From JAAYAY01 sp964429355 (lineage in GTDB: Bacteria > Planctomycetota > Planctomycetia > Pirellulales > Thermoguttaceae): a stretch of 31,393 nucleotides of DNA. Where the stretch lies: the NCBI GenBank assembly GCA_964429355.1, contig CAYSCH010000067.1, forward strand, positions 1-31,393, read 5' to 3'. Below are positions 8,951 to 17,711 of the stretch, in pieces (within the stretch, counting starts at the first letter, position 1; every line of letters begins with the position of its first letter). The translations under genes and the position numbers were made by a program. The notes beneath the pieces were generated by a model. The model was not told where the DNA came from, made no database searches, and saw only the letters and a list, made by a program, of their open reading frames with translations.

Positions 8951-10261
8951 ATGCGATGCCCAGAAATTACTCGACGCGGGTTCCTGAAAACGGCCGTCCA
9001 GACCGGCGCAGTCCTTTCCCTGCCGGCACTCATTCCCGGCAAGGCACTCGGCAAGAACGGCGCCGTCCCACCCAGCGAGAAAATCATCGCCGGAGGCATC
9101 GGTATCCGCGGTCGCGGAATGGGCGACCTCGAGTGGATGATGCAGCAGCCCGACGTGCAGTTCGTGGCGGTCTGCGACCTTCAGAAGAAACAGCGCCTGG
9201 CCGTCAAGGCTCACGTCGACGGTAAATATGGCAACCAGGACTGCCAGATGTATCCGGAGATGGGCGCCTTCCTGGCGGATCGCACGGATATCGACGCCGT
9301 GCTGATCGCCACCGGCGACCGCTGGCACGCGATGGCCTCCATCCTGGCCATGCGGGCCGGCAAGGACGTCTACAGCGAAAAACCCTCCTCGATGACCATC
9401 GCCGAGGGCCGGGCCGTGGTCGAAACGGCGCGCCGCTACGCCCGCGTCTACCAGACCGGCACGCAACGGCTCAGCGAGGCCAACCACGTATTCGCCATCG
9501 AGATGGCCCGCAGCGGCCGGTTGGGCAAGATCCACACGGCCTACGCCCACATCGCCCCCTGGGACGCCGCCCAGATGAGCCACGATTGGCTCCCGGAGGT
9601 CGAGCAGCCGCCCAAGGACGACGTAGACTGGGACGCCTGGCTGGGCCCCTGCCCGTGGCGCCCCTACAACCCCGGCTACGTTTCCGGCGGCTGGCGAGGC
9701 CATTATGACTTCCACACCAGTTGCATCGGCGAGTGGGGTGCACACACCTTTGCCCAGGCCCAGGCCGGTCTCGATTGCGGCGAGACTTCGCCGGTCGAAT
9801 ATGAATATGTCGACAACGAGACCGGCGATGGCATGGTCACCCACTTCGCCAGCGGCGTGAAGATGATCCTCTCGCGAGGCGACAAGTACTGGCACGGCTC
9901 GTGCGGCGAACGGTTCGACGGCACCGAGGGCTGGGCTGCCGCGGCCGACGGTTATTCCAGGCCCGATGTCTCCTCGCCCGACCTGCTGCTCCAGTACAAG
10001 AAAGTCGTCGGCGACTACGTGGCCCGCACCGGCAGGGCGCTGGACCACATGCGAAACTTCCTCGACTGCGTGAAGAGCCGCCAGCCCGCCGTGGCCAACC
10101 CCGCGGTCATGCACCACTCGATGACCACTGTCCATGCGGCCAACATCTGCATGTGGCTCAAGCGAAGTCTCAAGTACGATCCGGTCAAGGAGGAGTTCGT
10201 GGGCGACGAGGAGGCCAATCGCTTCCGGTCGCGGGCCATGCGGGAGCCGTACGTCTACTGA
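8951..10261 (+). CDS. Tat-exported Gfo/Idh/MocA family oxidoreductase
   Basis: 436 residues from ATG 8951, chosen because GGAG lies 9 bases upstream and the protein then opens with a twin-arginine signal ('TRRGFLKTAVQTGAVLSLPAL', Arg8-Arg9). ATG 8945 is an alternative. After the signal comes a Rossmann NAD(P)-binding domain with 'IAGGIGIRGRGMGDLEWM', then 'VQFVAVCDLQKKQR', 'IDAVLIATGDRWHA' and the EKP motif in 'DVYSEKPSSMT'. The C-terminal half is the substrate-binding alpha/beta domain of the family. Members oxidise or reduce sugars, inositols or related compounds with a nicotinamide cofactor; folding with cofactor before export explains Tat use. The substrate is unknown. It is the first gene of a likely operon; the HEAT protein follows after 60 bases. 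Confidence 0.9.
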   Translation: MRCPEITRRGFLKTAVQTGAVLSLPALIPGKALGKNGAVPPSEKIIAGGIGIRGRGMGDLEWMMQQPDVQFVAVCDLQKKQRLAVKAHVDGKYGNQDCQMYPEMGAFLADRTDIDAVLIATGDRWHAMASILAMRAGKDVYSEKPSSMTIAEGRAVVETARRYARVYQTGTQRLSEANHVFAIEMARSGRLGKIHTAYAHIAPWDAAQMSHDWLPEVEQPPKDDVDWDAWLGPCPWRPYNPGYVSGGWRGHYDFHTSCIGEWGAHTFAQAQAGLDCGETSPVEYEYVDNETGDGMVTHFASGVKMILSRGDKYWHGSCGERFDGTEGWAAAADGYSRPDVSSPDLLLQYKKVVGDYVARTGRALDHMRNFLDCVKSRQPAVANPAVMHHSMTTVHAANICMWLKRSLKYDPVKEEFVGDEEANRFRSRAMREPYVY

Positions 10262-10321
10262 GACGCGGACGTTGAGGCGTTTGACCAGCAATTCAAGCCA
10301 CTTCGAGGAGAACTCGCCATC

Positions 10322-12493
10322 ATGGGGAACATCACACTGAGTCTGACGCTGGCCGCCGCGATGCTGCTGACGTCTGCTGTCCGCGGCGCCGACGAAGCCC
10401 AACTCATCGCCGTGCTCCAGTCCAGCGCCACCCAGTTCGAGAAGGCCACCGCCTGCCGCGAGCTGGCACACGTTGGCACCGGGAAGGCCGTCCCGGCACT
10501 GGCGGCCCTGCTCGGCGACGAGAAGCTCTCGCACATGGCCCGCTACGCCCTGGAACCGATTCCCGACCCGGCGGTCGACGCCGCCCTGCGCGACGCCTTA
10601 AGCAAGGTCACCGGTCGCCCCCTGCTCGGCGTGATTGGCAGCCTCGGCGTGCGGCGCGATGCCACCGCCGTTGATGCCCTCGGCAAATTGCTTGCCGCCG
10701 ACGCCGACACGGCCCAGGCCGCCGCCCGTGCCCTGGGCAATATCGGTACGCCCGAAGCCGCCAAGGCCATCGGCGACGCCCTGGACGGCACACCAGCCGC
10801 CAACCAGGTCGCCTTCTGCGAAGGGCTGTTCCGCTGCGCCGAGGCCCTGGCCAAGGAAGGACAGTCCGCCCCGTCCCTGGCGATCTACGACCGCCTGCGC
10901 AAGCTCGATCCGGCACCGCAGCAGGTCCGCGCCGGCGCCCTTCGAGGCGCCATCCTCATGCGGCAGAAAGAGGGCATCCCCCTCATGGTCGAAGCCATTC
11001 GCGGCGACGACTACGTGCTGACGGCCGCCGCCGTACGAGCATCGATCGAAATGCCCGGAACAGAGGTCACCGCCGCGCTGGCCGGCCAGCTCCCCAACCT
11101 CCCCGCCGACAAGCAGGTCCTGTTGGTCGGTACCCTGGGCTGCCGCGGCGACGCGTCGGCCGGTCCGGCACTCCTCGCCTTGGCCACCAACGGGCCCGAC
11201 GCCGTGCGACTGGCCGCGGTCCGCAATATCACGCAACTGGGCTATGCGCCCGCCCTCACACTGCTGGCCGAGTTGTCGCTCGCCGATGAGGGCGATCTTG
11301 CCTCCGCCGCGCGGGAGTGCCTCGGCGGCTTCCCCGGCAAAGACGCCGATGCTGCGATCGCCGCCATGGTCGCCCACAACGACGCCAAGGTCCGCGCCCT
11401 GGCGGTCGAGCTGATCGCCCAACGCCAGGCAGGCCAGTCGGCTGCCAGCCTGCTCAAGGCCGCCGAAGACGACGAAGAGTCGGTGCGGCTGGCCGCGCTC
11501 AAGGCCCTGCGCGACCAGGCAGGGCTCGCCGAGCTGCCCCAACTGCTGGCCATCCTGCTCAAGGCCCGCTCGGCCGCCGAGTTGCAGGCAGCCGAAAACG
11601 CCCTCGGCGCCTTGTGCGCCCGCCAGAGGGTGCCCGCCACCGACAATGTCGTCATCGTCAAGGCCGAATACGGCGATCTGCCCAAGGGAACCCGGGCCGA
11701 TGTAACCGAGAAGGTCGCCGCCCTGGTCGCGGCCGGCTCCCTGGCAGTTGAGGCTTCCAACGGCAACTTCGGCGACCCGGTCCCCAACGTGGCCAAGCGT
11801 CTCCGAGTCGATTACTCCGTCAATGGCGTGCGGGCCAGCAAGACCGTCACCGAAGGGGAGAGTCTTGCACTGACCGCCGTCTCGACGCCCCCCGAGATCG
11901 TTGATGCGATCTGCGGGGCGATGGGCAGCGCCCAGGGCGAGGCCAAGCTTGCCCTGCTACGGGCATTGAGAACCGCCGGGGGCACGAAGGCCCTCGAAAC
12001 AGTCAGAACCGCGGCGGCCGACAGCGACGCCCAGGTCAAAGACACCGCGCTCCGTGCGCTCTGCGACTGGCCGACGGCCGATGCCGTGCCCGACCTGGCC
12101 GAGTTGCTCAAGACGCCCCCAAGCCGCACCATCAAGGTCCTGGCACTCCGCGCGTTCGTACGCCTCGTCCCCCAGCAGGAAGTGCCGGACGCCCAGAAGC
12201 TCCGGTCGCTCCAGGAGGCCCTCGCCCTGGCCGACCGCGACGAAGAAAAGCGGCTGGTGCTCAGCGCCCTGAGCAATGTTGCCACCGTCGAGGCCCTCGC
12301 CCTGGTTTCCCAGAACCTGGATAGCGCCCCCCTCAAAGAGGAAGCATGTCTGGCCGCGGTAACTATCGCCGAGGCACTCGGCACCGGACATGCCGCCGAG
12401 GTAACTGCGGCAATGACTCGGGTGGCAAAGCTGACCGCCGATAAGGACCTCGCCGCCCGCGCTGAGGCCATCGCCCAGAAGGCGAAAAACTGA
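10322..12493 (+). CDS. Secreted HEAT-repeat protein with embedded DUF3395-like domain
   Basis: 723 residues with a signal peptide (MGNITLSLTLAAAMLLTSAVRG) and GAGGAG about 10 bases before the ATG. Most of the chain is HEAT/PBS-lyase-like helical repeats with periodic 'AVPALAALLGDE', 'AVDALGKLLAAD', 'AVRLAAVRNITQLG', 'SVRLAALKALRDQ' and 'QVKDTALRALCDWP' segments. At about residues 443-516 the pattern is broken by a beta-rich segment ('KAEYGDLPKGTRADVTEKV' to 'RVDYSVNGVRASKTV') that resembles DUF3395, the C-terminal domain of DNAJC11. HEAT arrays are protein-binding scaffolds. Placed between two exported oxidoreductases, it may scaffold them outside the inner membrane; this is inference. Confidence 0.88.
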   Translation: MGNITLSLTLAAAMLLTSAVRGADEAQLIAVLQSSATQFEKATACRELAHVGTGKAVPALAALLGDEKLSHMARYALEPIPDPAVDAALRDALSKVTGRPLLGVIGSLGVRRDATAVDALGKLLAADADTAQAAARALGNIGTPEAAKAIGDALDGTPAANQVAFCEGLFRCAEALAKEGQSAPSLAIYDRLRKLDPAPQQVRAGALRGAILMRQKEGIPLMVEAIRGDDYVLTAAAVRASIEMPGTEVTAALAGQLPNLPADKQVLLVGTLGCRGDASAGPALLALATNGPDAVRLAAVRNITQLGYAPALTLLAELSLADEGDLASAARECLGGFPGKDADAAIAAMVAHNDAKVRALAVELIAQRQAGQSAASLLKAAEDDEESVRLAALKALRDQAGLAELPQLLAILLKARSAAELQAAENALGALCARQRVPATDNVVIVKAEYGDLPKGTRADVTEKVAALVAAGSLAVEASNGNFGDPVPNVAKRLRVDYSVNGVRASKTVTEGESLALTAVSTPPEIVDAICGAMGSAQGEAKLALLRALRTAGGTKALETVRTAAADSDAQVKDTALRALCDWPTADAVPDLAELLKTPPSRTIKVLALRAFVRLVPQQEVPDAQKLRSLQEALALADRDEEKRLVLSALSNVATVEALALVSQNLDSAPLKEEACLAAVTIAEALGTGHAAEVTAAMTRVAKLTADKDLAARAEAIAQKAKN

Positions 12494-12523
12494 TCGAGCC
12501 CCGACCAGAAGTGGAGCAGGAAC

Positions 12524-14143
12524 ATGAACAACCGTGTATCGGTTGACCCATCAACGCCTACCGTAGGACAGGTTGGTAACCTGTCCAGTCAGCATGCAAC
12601 GACCTCCGCCGTAGGACAGGTCCGTAACCTGTCCCGCCAGGATGCAACGAGCACCGTTGTAGGACAGGTTGGTAACCTGTCTGGACAGGATACAATCCTG
12701 TCCTACAGTACGACGGTTCCTTCCGTGCCAAGCATGAGCCGTCGCAAGATGCTCAAGCTGGCAGCCGCTGCAGGTGGGGCGAGCCTGGCATCGTGCCTCG
12801 GCAGCGCACCGGCCGTTCTGGCCGATCGGGCTCCCAATTCGCTCCTGACCACGGCCGTGATCGGCTGCGCCAACCAAGGCATCTCCAGCCTCAACGCCGC
12901 GGCCGGAGAACGCCTGGTCGCCCTGGTCGACGTCGACGACAGCCACCTGGGAAAGGCGCAGCAGTTCCTGGCCGAGCAGCACGCGTCCGTCAAGTGGTCG
13001 GGCATCAAGACCTGGTTCGACTATCGCCGGATGTTCGACCAGATGCACGACAAAATCGATGCTGTCTTCATCGCCACGCCCGACCACCACCACGCGGTTG
13101 CCGCCATGATGGCCATGGAACTGGGCAAGCACGTGTATGTCGAGAAGCCGATGGGGCACACCATCGACGAGGTGCGGCAATTGACGGAAGCGGCCCGGAA
13201 GCACAAGGTCATGACCCAGATGGGTAACCAGGGCCACAGCGGCGAGGGGATCCGGCGACTGTGCGAATACATCTGGGCCGGTGCAATCGGCAACCTGTTG
13301 GAAACGCACAGTTGGGCTCCCACCGGGCGAGGCGGAGTGGGCGGCAGACCACCGTCGAAGCCCGTCCCGGCAGGGCTCCATTGGGACGAGTGGATCGGCC
13401 CGGCCACCTACCGCGACTACCACGACGAGCTGCACCCGCTGGAGTGGCGGAGTTGGTGGGACTTCGGCGAGGGCTCCATTGGCGACTGGGGGTGCCACAA
13501 TCTGGACGCCCCCTTCATGGTCCTCCGCGCGGAAAGTCCCACCGGCGCCGAGGCGATCCGGCAGGAGGGCGGATCCGACGAGCGGTTTCCGCTGCTCAAC
13601 GTGATTCGCTGGGATTTTCCCCGCCCCGGCGGCGGAGAGCCGGTCCACGTGCACTGGTACGACGGCTATGCCAGCGGTTTTGACCCCAAACTCAAGGATG
13701 ACGACCCCGAAACAGCGATCCGCTTCCAGAACCGGCCGCCGATCGTGGCGGAGTTGGAAAAGAAGTATGGCCGTGAGTTGAAGAACGGTGGAACCATCTA
13801 CGTCGGTACGGAAGGCGTCATGTACACCGGCAACTACGCGGGGAGCCCGCGAATCATCCCGGAAGAGAAGCACCGCGCCTTTCCTGTGCCCGAACGTAAA
13901 ATTCCCCGCATCAAGGGCACCCACCAGGACGATTTCCTGCGGGCGTGCAAAGACGGCCAACCCTCGAGCGCCGACTTCAACTACTCCGGCCCGTTGACGG
14001 AAATGGTGCTCCTCGGCTGCTTGGCCATCAAGGCCGGTGTGGGCAAGCTGGTCCAGTGGGACAGCCAGGCCCTCCGCTGCTCCAATCTGCCCGAACTGAA
14101 CACCCTGGTAAAACGGGAGTACCGCAAGGGCTGGGAACTCTGA
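12524..14143 (+). CDS. Gfo/Idh/MocA family oxidoreductase, N-terminus extended by in-frame repeats
   Basis: 539 residues from ATG 12524, which has GGAG 7 bases upstream and sits 30 bases after the HEAT gene. Residues 13-60 are encoded by 48-bp palindromic repeats, reading 'VGQVGNLS' and variants. Only at residue 71 (ATG 12734) does a normal Tat-like signal begin: 'MSRRKMLKLAAAAGG', with 'LASC' as a possible lipobox. Then follow the family motifs: 'AVIGCANQGISSLNAAAGE', 'ALVDVDDSHLGKA', 'IDAVFIATPDHHHA' and 'HVYVEKPMGHT'. The C-terminal domain carries the usual planctomycete features ('WDEWIGPATYRDYH', 'SIGDWGCHNLD'). ATG 12734 is the biologically expected start but has no clear ribosome site; the true start is unresolved. 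The substrate is unknown. Confidence 0.88.
   Translation: MNNRVSVDPSTPTVGQVGNLSSQHATTSAVGQVRNLSRQDATSTVVGQVGNLSGQDTILSYSTTVPSVPSMSRRKMLKLAAAAGGASLASCLGSAPAVLADRAPNSLLTTAVIGCANQGISSLNAAAGERLVALVDVDDSHLGKAQQFLAEQHASVKWSGIKTWFDYRRMFDQMHDKIDAVFIATPDHHHAVAAMMAMELGKHVYVEKPMGHTIDEVRQLTEAARKHKVMTQMGNQGHSGEGIRRLCEYIWAGAIGNLLETHSWAPTGRGGVGGRPPSKPVPAGLHWDEWIGPATYRDYHDELHPLEWRSWWDFGEGSIGDWGCHNLDAPFMVLRAESPTGAEAIRQEGGSDERFPLLNVIRWDFPRPGGGEPVHVHWYDGYASGFDPKLKDDDPETAIRFQNRPPIVAELEKKYGRELKNGGTIYVGTEGVMYTGNYAGSPRIIPEEKHRAFPVPERKIPRIKGTHQDDFLRACKDGQPSSADFNYSGPLTEMVLLGCLAIKAGVGKLVQWDSQALRCSNLPELNTLVKREYRKGWEL
12566..12703. repeat. 48-bp tandem palindromic repeats inside a gene 5' end
   Basis: Three units start at 12566, 12614 and 12662, exactly 48 bases apart. 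Each core is GGACAGGTT-GGT-AACCTGTCC or a near copy: a 9-bp stem with a 3-base loop. A fourth hairpin, GGACAGGAT-ACA-ATCCTGTCC (12683-12703), follows at once. Since 48 is a multiple of three, the array keeps the reading frame of the second Gfo/Idh/MocA gene and encodes 16-residue repeats. It looks like a REP-type dispersed element that expanded in place. Confidence 0.88.
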
Positions 14144-14251
14144 CGGCACATGGACCCTGGCAAGCCTCGTGGGGAATCGCTGAATGGCCGTCACCCCAAC
14201 CTATTGTGGTCTTCTCTCAACTTACCGCTGTCGTATCAGGAACCTCACGAT

Positions 14252-14983
14252 ATGCCGATCATCATTCTCCCCCGGAAACGCCTGGTAGTCTTCGCCACAA
14301 CGTTGCTGCTCGCCGGTACCATGTGCTCCGCGGCCGACCCCGGCGCCCCTGCTCCCGGCCCCGGCGCAGACCGTCTCGAACTGAAAATCAAGCTGCCCAA
14401 GGCCCTGTTCCAGGGTACTCCCAAGAACATCAAACCCACCGCCACTCTGGAGACCTATACCCAGAAGCCGAGGCCCCCTCTCTATGTCCCTCGGGGCACG
14501 ACCAACCTGGCCCTGCAGAAACCTGTCACCTCCAGCGATATGCAGCCGATCGTGGGCGAATTGCCCATGGTCACCGACGGCGACAAGGCCGGCACCGACG
14601 GAAGCTTCGTCGAACTCGGGCCCGACCAGCAGTGGGTGCAGATCGACCTCCAGAAACCCGCCGAAGTCTGCGCGATCTGCCTGTGGCACTATCACGCGGA
14701 AGGCCGGATCTACCACGACGTCATTATCCAGTTGGCCGACGATCCCGATTTCATCGAGAATGTGACCACGGTGTTCAACAACGATTTCGACAACTCCTCC
14801 GGGATGGGGCTGGGCAAGCACCTCGAGTATATCGACGACTACCGCGGCAAACTTGTCGACGTCCGCAGCGCTGACGGTAAGCCTGCTCGCGGCCGTTACG
14901 TCCGCCTCTACTCCAAGGGCAACACGTCGAACGACCTGAACCACTACGTCGAAGTCGAGGTGTACGGCAAGGCCCTGCCATGA
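14252..14983 (+). CDS. Secreted F5/8 type C (discoidin-like) domain protein
   Basis: 243 residues from ATG 14252, preferred over 14150 because a signal peptide then follows at once ('MPIIILPRKRLVVFATTLLLAGTMCSAA') and AGGA lies about 10 bases upstream. After a proline-rich linker, residues about 85-240 form a galactose-binding/discoidin-like beta-sandwich: 'TNLALQKPVTSSD' as first strand, 'WVQIDLQKPAEVCAICLWHY' in the core, and 'GRYVRLYSKGNT', 'NHYVEVEVYG' as final strands. Such domains bind sugars or cell surfaces. The gene overlaps the next one by ATGA at 14980-14983, so the two are translationally coupled and belong to the same operon as the oxidoreductases. Confidence 0.87.
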   Translation: MPIIILPRKRLVVFATTLLLAGTMCSAADPGAPAPGPGADRLELKIKLPKALFQGTPKNIKPTATLETYTQKPRPPLYVPRGTTNLALQKPVTSSDMQPIVGELPMVTDGDKAGTDGSFVELGPDQQWVQIDLQKPAEVCAICLWHYHAEGRIYHDVIIQLADDPDFIENVTTVFNNDFDNSSGMGLGKHLEYIDDYRGKLVDVRSADGKPARGRYVRLYSKGNTSNDLNHYVEVEVYGKALP

Positions 14984-16626
14984 CGCCGGCCGCCACACGG
15001 CCCTGTCAGGTGCCGCCCGGGCCCGAAGGCCCTGTGCCAGGCAGCCTGATAGGCTTCATCGCGGCATTTCTGGTCATTGCCCTCGGCGGCCTCGCCTTTC
15101 GCCTGCCCGAGCTTGAAACGCGCCCCATGCATGGCGATGAGGGCAACCAGGCAGTTCGCACCGGGCAGCTCCTGGAAACCGGCCGGTACCGCTACGATCC
15201 CCAGGAACACCACGGACCGAGCCTCTACTGGATCACCGCCGCCTGCCTCAAGCTGCGCGGCATTTCCAGCCTTGCAGCCAGCTCTGAGTTCGATTATCGA
15301 ATCGTGCCGGCCCTCTTCGGCCTGGGGCTGGTCCTGCTCACCGCCCTGCTCGCCGACGGCCTCGGCCGCTTGGCTACCCTGGCGGCCGCACTGCTCACCG
15401 CCGTTTCGCCCGCCATGGTCTACTACTCGCGCTACTACATCCAGGAGATGTTGCTGGCCTTCTTCACCCTTGCCATGATCGCCACCGCGTGGCGCTGCTG
15501 GCAAACCGGCTCGCGGTGGTGGGCCATTGCCTGCGGGGCCTGCGTGGGTCTCATGCACGCCACCAAGGAAACCTGGATTCTCGCCGCCGCGGCCATGGCT
15601 GCCGGTCTCGCCCTGTCGCTCGCCTGGAGCCGCTGGCGCGATGGCCGCCTCCCCAGCCTCCGTCCCTGCGTCATGGGCCGTTCGCTCCCCCTTGCAGCCG
15701 GCACCGCCCTGCTTGTCGCTGCGCTCCTATACTCTTCCTTCGGCGCAAACTGGGGCGGGCTGGTCGATTCCGTCGCGGCGTACGGCACCTACTTCCGCCG
15801 CGGCAGCGAAGGCGGAATCCACTCGCACCCCTGGTACCACTACCTCCAGTTGCTCACTGCCAATCGTGCCCCTGGCGGCTTTTTCTGGAGCGAAGGCCTG
15901 ATCGTCGCCCTGGCCCTGGTGGGCGCCGCGGCCGGCCTGGCCACAAGCAAACCACCCGGCCCGGCACGGTCGCTCCTGCAATTTCTTACCTTCTACACGC
16001 TGGCCCTGACTGCGATCTACTCGGCCCTCCCTTACAAAACGCCCTGGTGCCTGTTGAGCTTTCTTTCCGGGATGATCCTCCTGGCAGGCGTGGGCGCGGC
16101 AGCCATCGTGAGCTGGACTCCCACAAAGCTCGGAAAGGGCGCCATGATCGCAATCCTTCTGGCCGCGACTGCGCAACTGGGCTGGCAGTCGTACCAGCTC
16201 AATTACCGCTTTCCCGCCGACACCCGAAACCCCTATGTCTACGCCCACACGTCCACCGACCTCGTCAACCTTGCCGCCCAATTGGAGCGATTGGCGCAAG
16301 TCTCGCCCCGAGGCCGTACGATGCTGGTGCACGTCGTGACTGCCGAAAACTACTGGCCCCTCCCCTGGTACCTCAGGAAGTCGCCGCCTGATACCGTCGG
16401 CTACTGGAACAGCCCTGCCTCCTGGTCCCAAGACACCGCAAACCTCAGCCCACCTGACGTGATCATCACCACCCCCGACGAAGCAGCCTCAATCGACGAG
16501 CGGATTCGCACACCCTACAACCGCCAGATGCACTATGGCCTCCGCGGGGGCGTCCTCCTTTCCGTCTACGCCCGCGAAGACTTGTGGGAAGCCTTCCTCA
16601 ACGCACAGCAGGTGCCACGTCCCTGA
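14980..16626 (+). CDS. Agl23-like (TIGR03663 type) polytopic membrane protein
   Basis: 548 residues with many hydrophobic segments spread over the first 400 residues. The first loop after the first helix carries 'ETRPMHGDEGNQAVRTG' (about residues 46-62) and 'HHGPSLYWITAACL', the signature of the TIGR03663/Agl23 family, related to GT39 and PMT-type lipid-linked sugar transferases. The acidic HGDEGNQ motif corresponds to the catalytic Asp/Glu loop of GT-C enzymes. The likely role is transfer or handling of lipid-linked sugars at the outer face of the membrane; the family was named from flippase-associated activity in archaea. It is coupled to the F5/8C gene by a 4-base overlap. The last codons and stop (Q-V-P-R-P-stop) lie within the first unit of a tandem repeat, so the original end may have been replaced. 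Confidence 0.85.
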   Translation: MTPAATRPCQVPPGPEGPVPGSLIGFIAAFLVIALGGLAFRLPELETRPMHGDEGNQAVRTGQLLETGRYRYDPQEHHGPSLYWITAACLKLRGISSLAASSEFDYRIVPALFGLGLVLLTALLADGLGRLATLAAALLTAVSPAMVYYSRYYIQEMLLAFFTLAMIATAWRCWQTGSRWWAIACGACVGLMHATKETWILAAAAMAAGLALSLAWSRWRDGRLPSLRPCVMGRSLPLAAGTALLVAALLYSSFGANWGGLVDSVAAYGTYFRRGSEGGIHSHPWYHYLQLLTANRAPGGFFWSEGLIVALALVGAAAGLATSKPPGPARSLLQFLTFYTLALTAIYSALPYKTPWCLLSFLSGMILLAGVGAAAIVSWTPTKLGKGAMIAILLAATAQLGWQSYQLNYRFPADTRNPYVYAHTSTDLVNLAAQLERLAQVSPRGRTMLVHVVTAENYWPLPWYLRKSPPDTVGYWNSPASWSQDTANLSPPDVIITTPDEAASIDERIRTPYNRQMHYGLRGGVLLSVYAREDLWEAFLNAQQVPRP

Positions 16627-16689
16627 GCCCAGGGTGGCACGTCCCTGATCACAGGTGGCACGCCCCTGATCAGGGTGGCACGACCCTGA
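16609..16689. repeat. Four tandem copies of an 18-19 bp repeat
   Basis: Units of the type CAGGGTGGCACGTCCCTGA start at 16609, 16630, 16652 and 16671, with small differences. Each has complementary ends (CAGGG and CCCTG), so each can form a short hairpin. The first unit supplies the final codons and stop of the Agl23-like gene. The rest fill the gap before the VHL-like gene and could also act as weak transcription barriers. Confidence 0.8.
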
Positions 16690-16849
16690 GCGCAGCGAAG
16701 GGCGTGGTTTGCGTTGTCACCACACCCCTCTTTCCTCCTGGCATCACGCAACCTCTTCAGTTTGCGATCCTGCCCAGTGAGCGACTATAATCCGGCATCC
16801 CATGCCCTTGAGCTCGAGATTCTGCCCGGGTGATTGTGAAAGACAGGCG

Positions 16850-17509
16850 ATGAAGCGGACCCTTCTGTTGGCCCTGCTGTTGACGTGGACGGCCGACCCA
16901 CGACTCGCGCGCCCCGCCGAGGTGGCCGAAACGGCCCGTCCAGTACTCCAGGTCATCAACGGCAGTCAACGGCCCATCGACATCTACTGGTTGAAGACCG
17001 ACCGCGAGCTCGTGCCCAACGGAACGGTCGCGCCGGGCAATGACACCATCATCACCACCACGCTTGGCCATCGCTTCAAGATTGCCGCCGAGCACGATCA
17101 TTTCGAGACCACGGTGACCAGCGAAGTGGCGGTGCAGGCCTTTCGATTTGATCCGCCCGACAAAGACGGCGTGCCGGCCTTCTACACACAACGCATCTGC
17201 TCCGACGGTTTTCCGATCGTGGCCTCGGCCAAAGTGAATCCCTACGCGCTCCAGGAGGCCGCCTACCTCGTCAATCTCATGCTGGCAAGGCGACCCGATG
17301 TGCGCACCGCAATGATCCGCAGCGGCGCGCGATTGTGCATCCTCGCGCACAACGAGTTCACCACCGAACTGCCGGAGTTCGCGCATCTGGCCGAGCGTCC
17401 CATGCCGGAATTCCCGACGATCTCCGGAAAAGACTACTGGGACGCGCGAGCCCGTGGGATGGGCGGCAGCCAGTGGGATCCCTACTGCTGTTTGGCGATA
17501 CAAAACTGA
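16850..17509 (+). CDS. Secreted VHL-beta-domain-like protein, C-terminally truncated
   Basis: 219 residues from ATG 16850, preferred over 16802 because it gives a direct signal peptide ('MKRTLLLALLLTWTADPRLA'). Residues about 30-80 resemble the beta domain of the von Hippel-Lindau protein: 'QVINGSQRPIDIYWLKTD', then 'NGTVAPGNDTIITTTLGHRF'. The second half is helical ('NPYALQEAAYLVNLMLARRPDVR'; 'GARLCILAHNEFTTELPEFA'; 'DYWDARARGMGGSQWDPYC'). From memory, related bacterial proteins continue past 'DPYC' into a Cys-rich segment and a metallopeptidase-like HEFAH motif. Here the frame instead ends at once with 'CLAIQN', so it is probably broken. The following DNA encodes an unrelated-looking gene tail in another frame. 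Confidence 0.7.
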   Translation: MKRTLLLALLLTWTADPRLARPAEVAETARPVLQVINGSQRPIDIYWLKTDRELVPNGTVAPGNDTIITTTLGHRFKIAAEHDHFETTVTSEVAVQAFRFDPPDKDGVPAFYTQRICSDGFPIVASAKVNPYALQEAAYLVNLMLARRPDVRTAMIRSGARLCILAHNEFTTELPEFAHLAERPMPEFPTISGKDYWDARARGMGGSQWDPYCCLAIQN

Positions 17510-17711
17510 AATACACCAGGCCTGCCACGCGTCTCCAACAACATCTGGCCGGCTACGATCCCTCCCGCGCCCCCGTGTTCGTTTGGCCTGAGCGGCTGGA
17601 CGACGCGCGAGCACAAATCCTGCACAGTGCCGAGCAGCGCGCCCGGGAGTCCACACGGCAGGAGGCCCCCCACCCAAAGCCCGGCAAGCCCGCAACCCAA
17701 CCCTCGAGCGG
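17481..17711 (+). pseudogene. Orphan 3' gene fragment fused after the VHL-like gene
   Basis: In another frame from about 17481 the DNA reads 'LLLFGDTKLKYTRPATRLQQ', then 'HLAGYDPSRAPVFVWPERL', then 'DDARAQILHSAEQRARES'. This has the texture of a real protein C-terminus ('LLLFGD' followed by a helical tail). Upstream of 17481 this frame is only a shadow of the VHL-like gene. The simplest reading is a deletion that joined the 5' part of one gene to the 3' part of another near 'CTACTGCTG'. The frame runs on into the end of the convergent DUF885 gene and stops at 17802. The parent family is not identified. Confidence 0.5.

Noticed and set aside
12566..12703. CRISPR array
   Set aside because: Only three 48-bp units, with the intervening sequence also conserved between units and each core a palindrome; no cas genes nearby.
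12551..14194. Minus-strand ORF of 547 residues opposite the second oxidoreductase
   Set aside because: Antisense frame; includes the repeat array read backwards and no domain.
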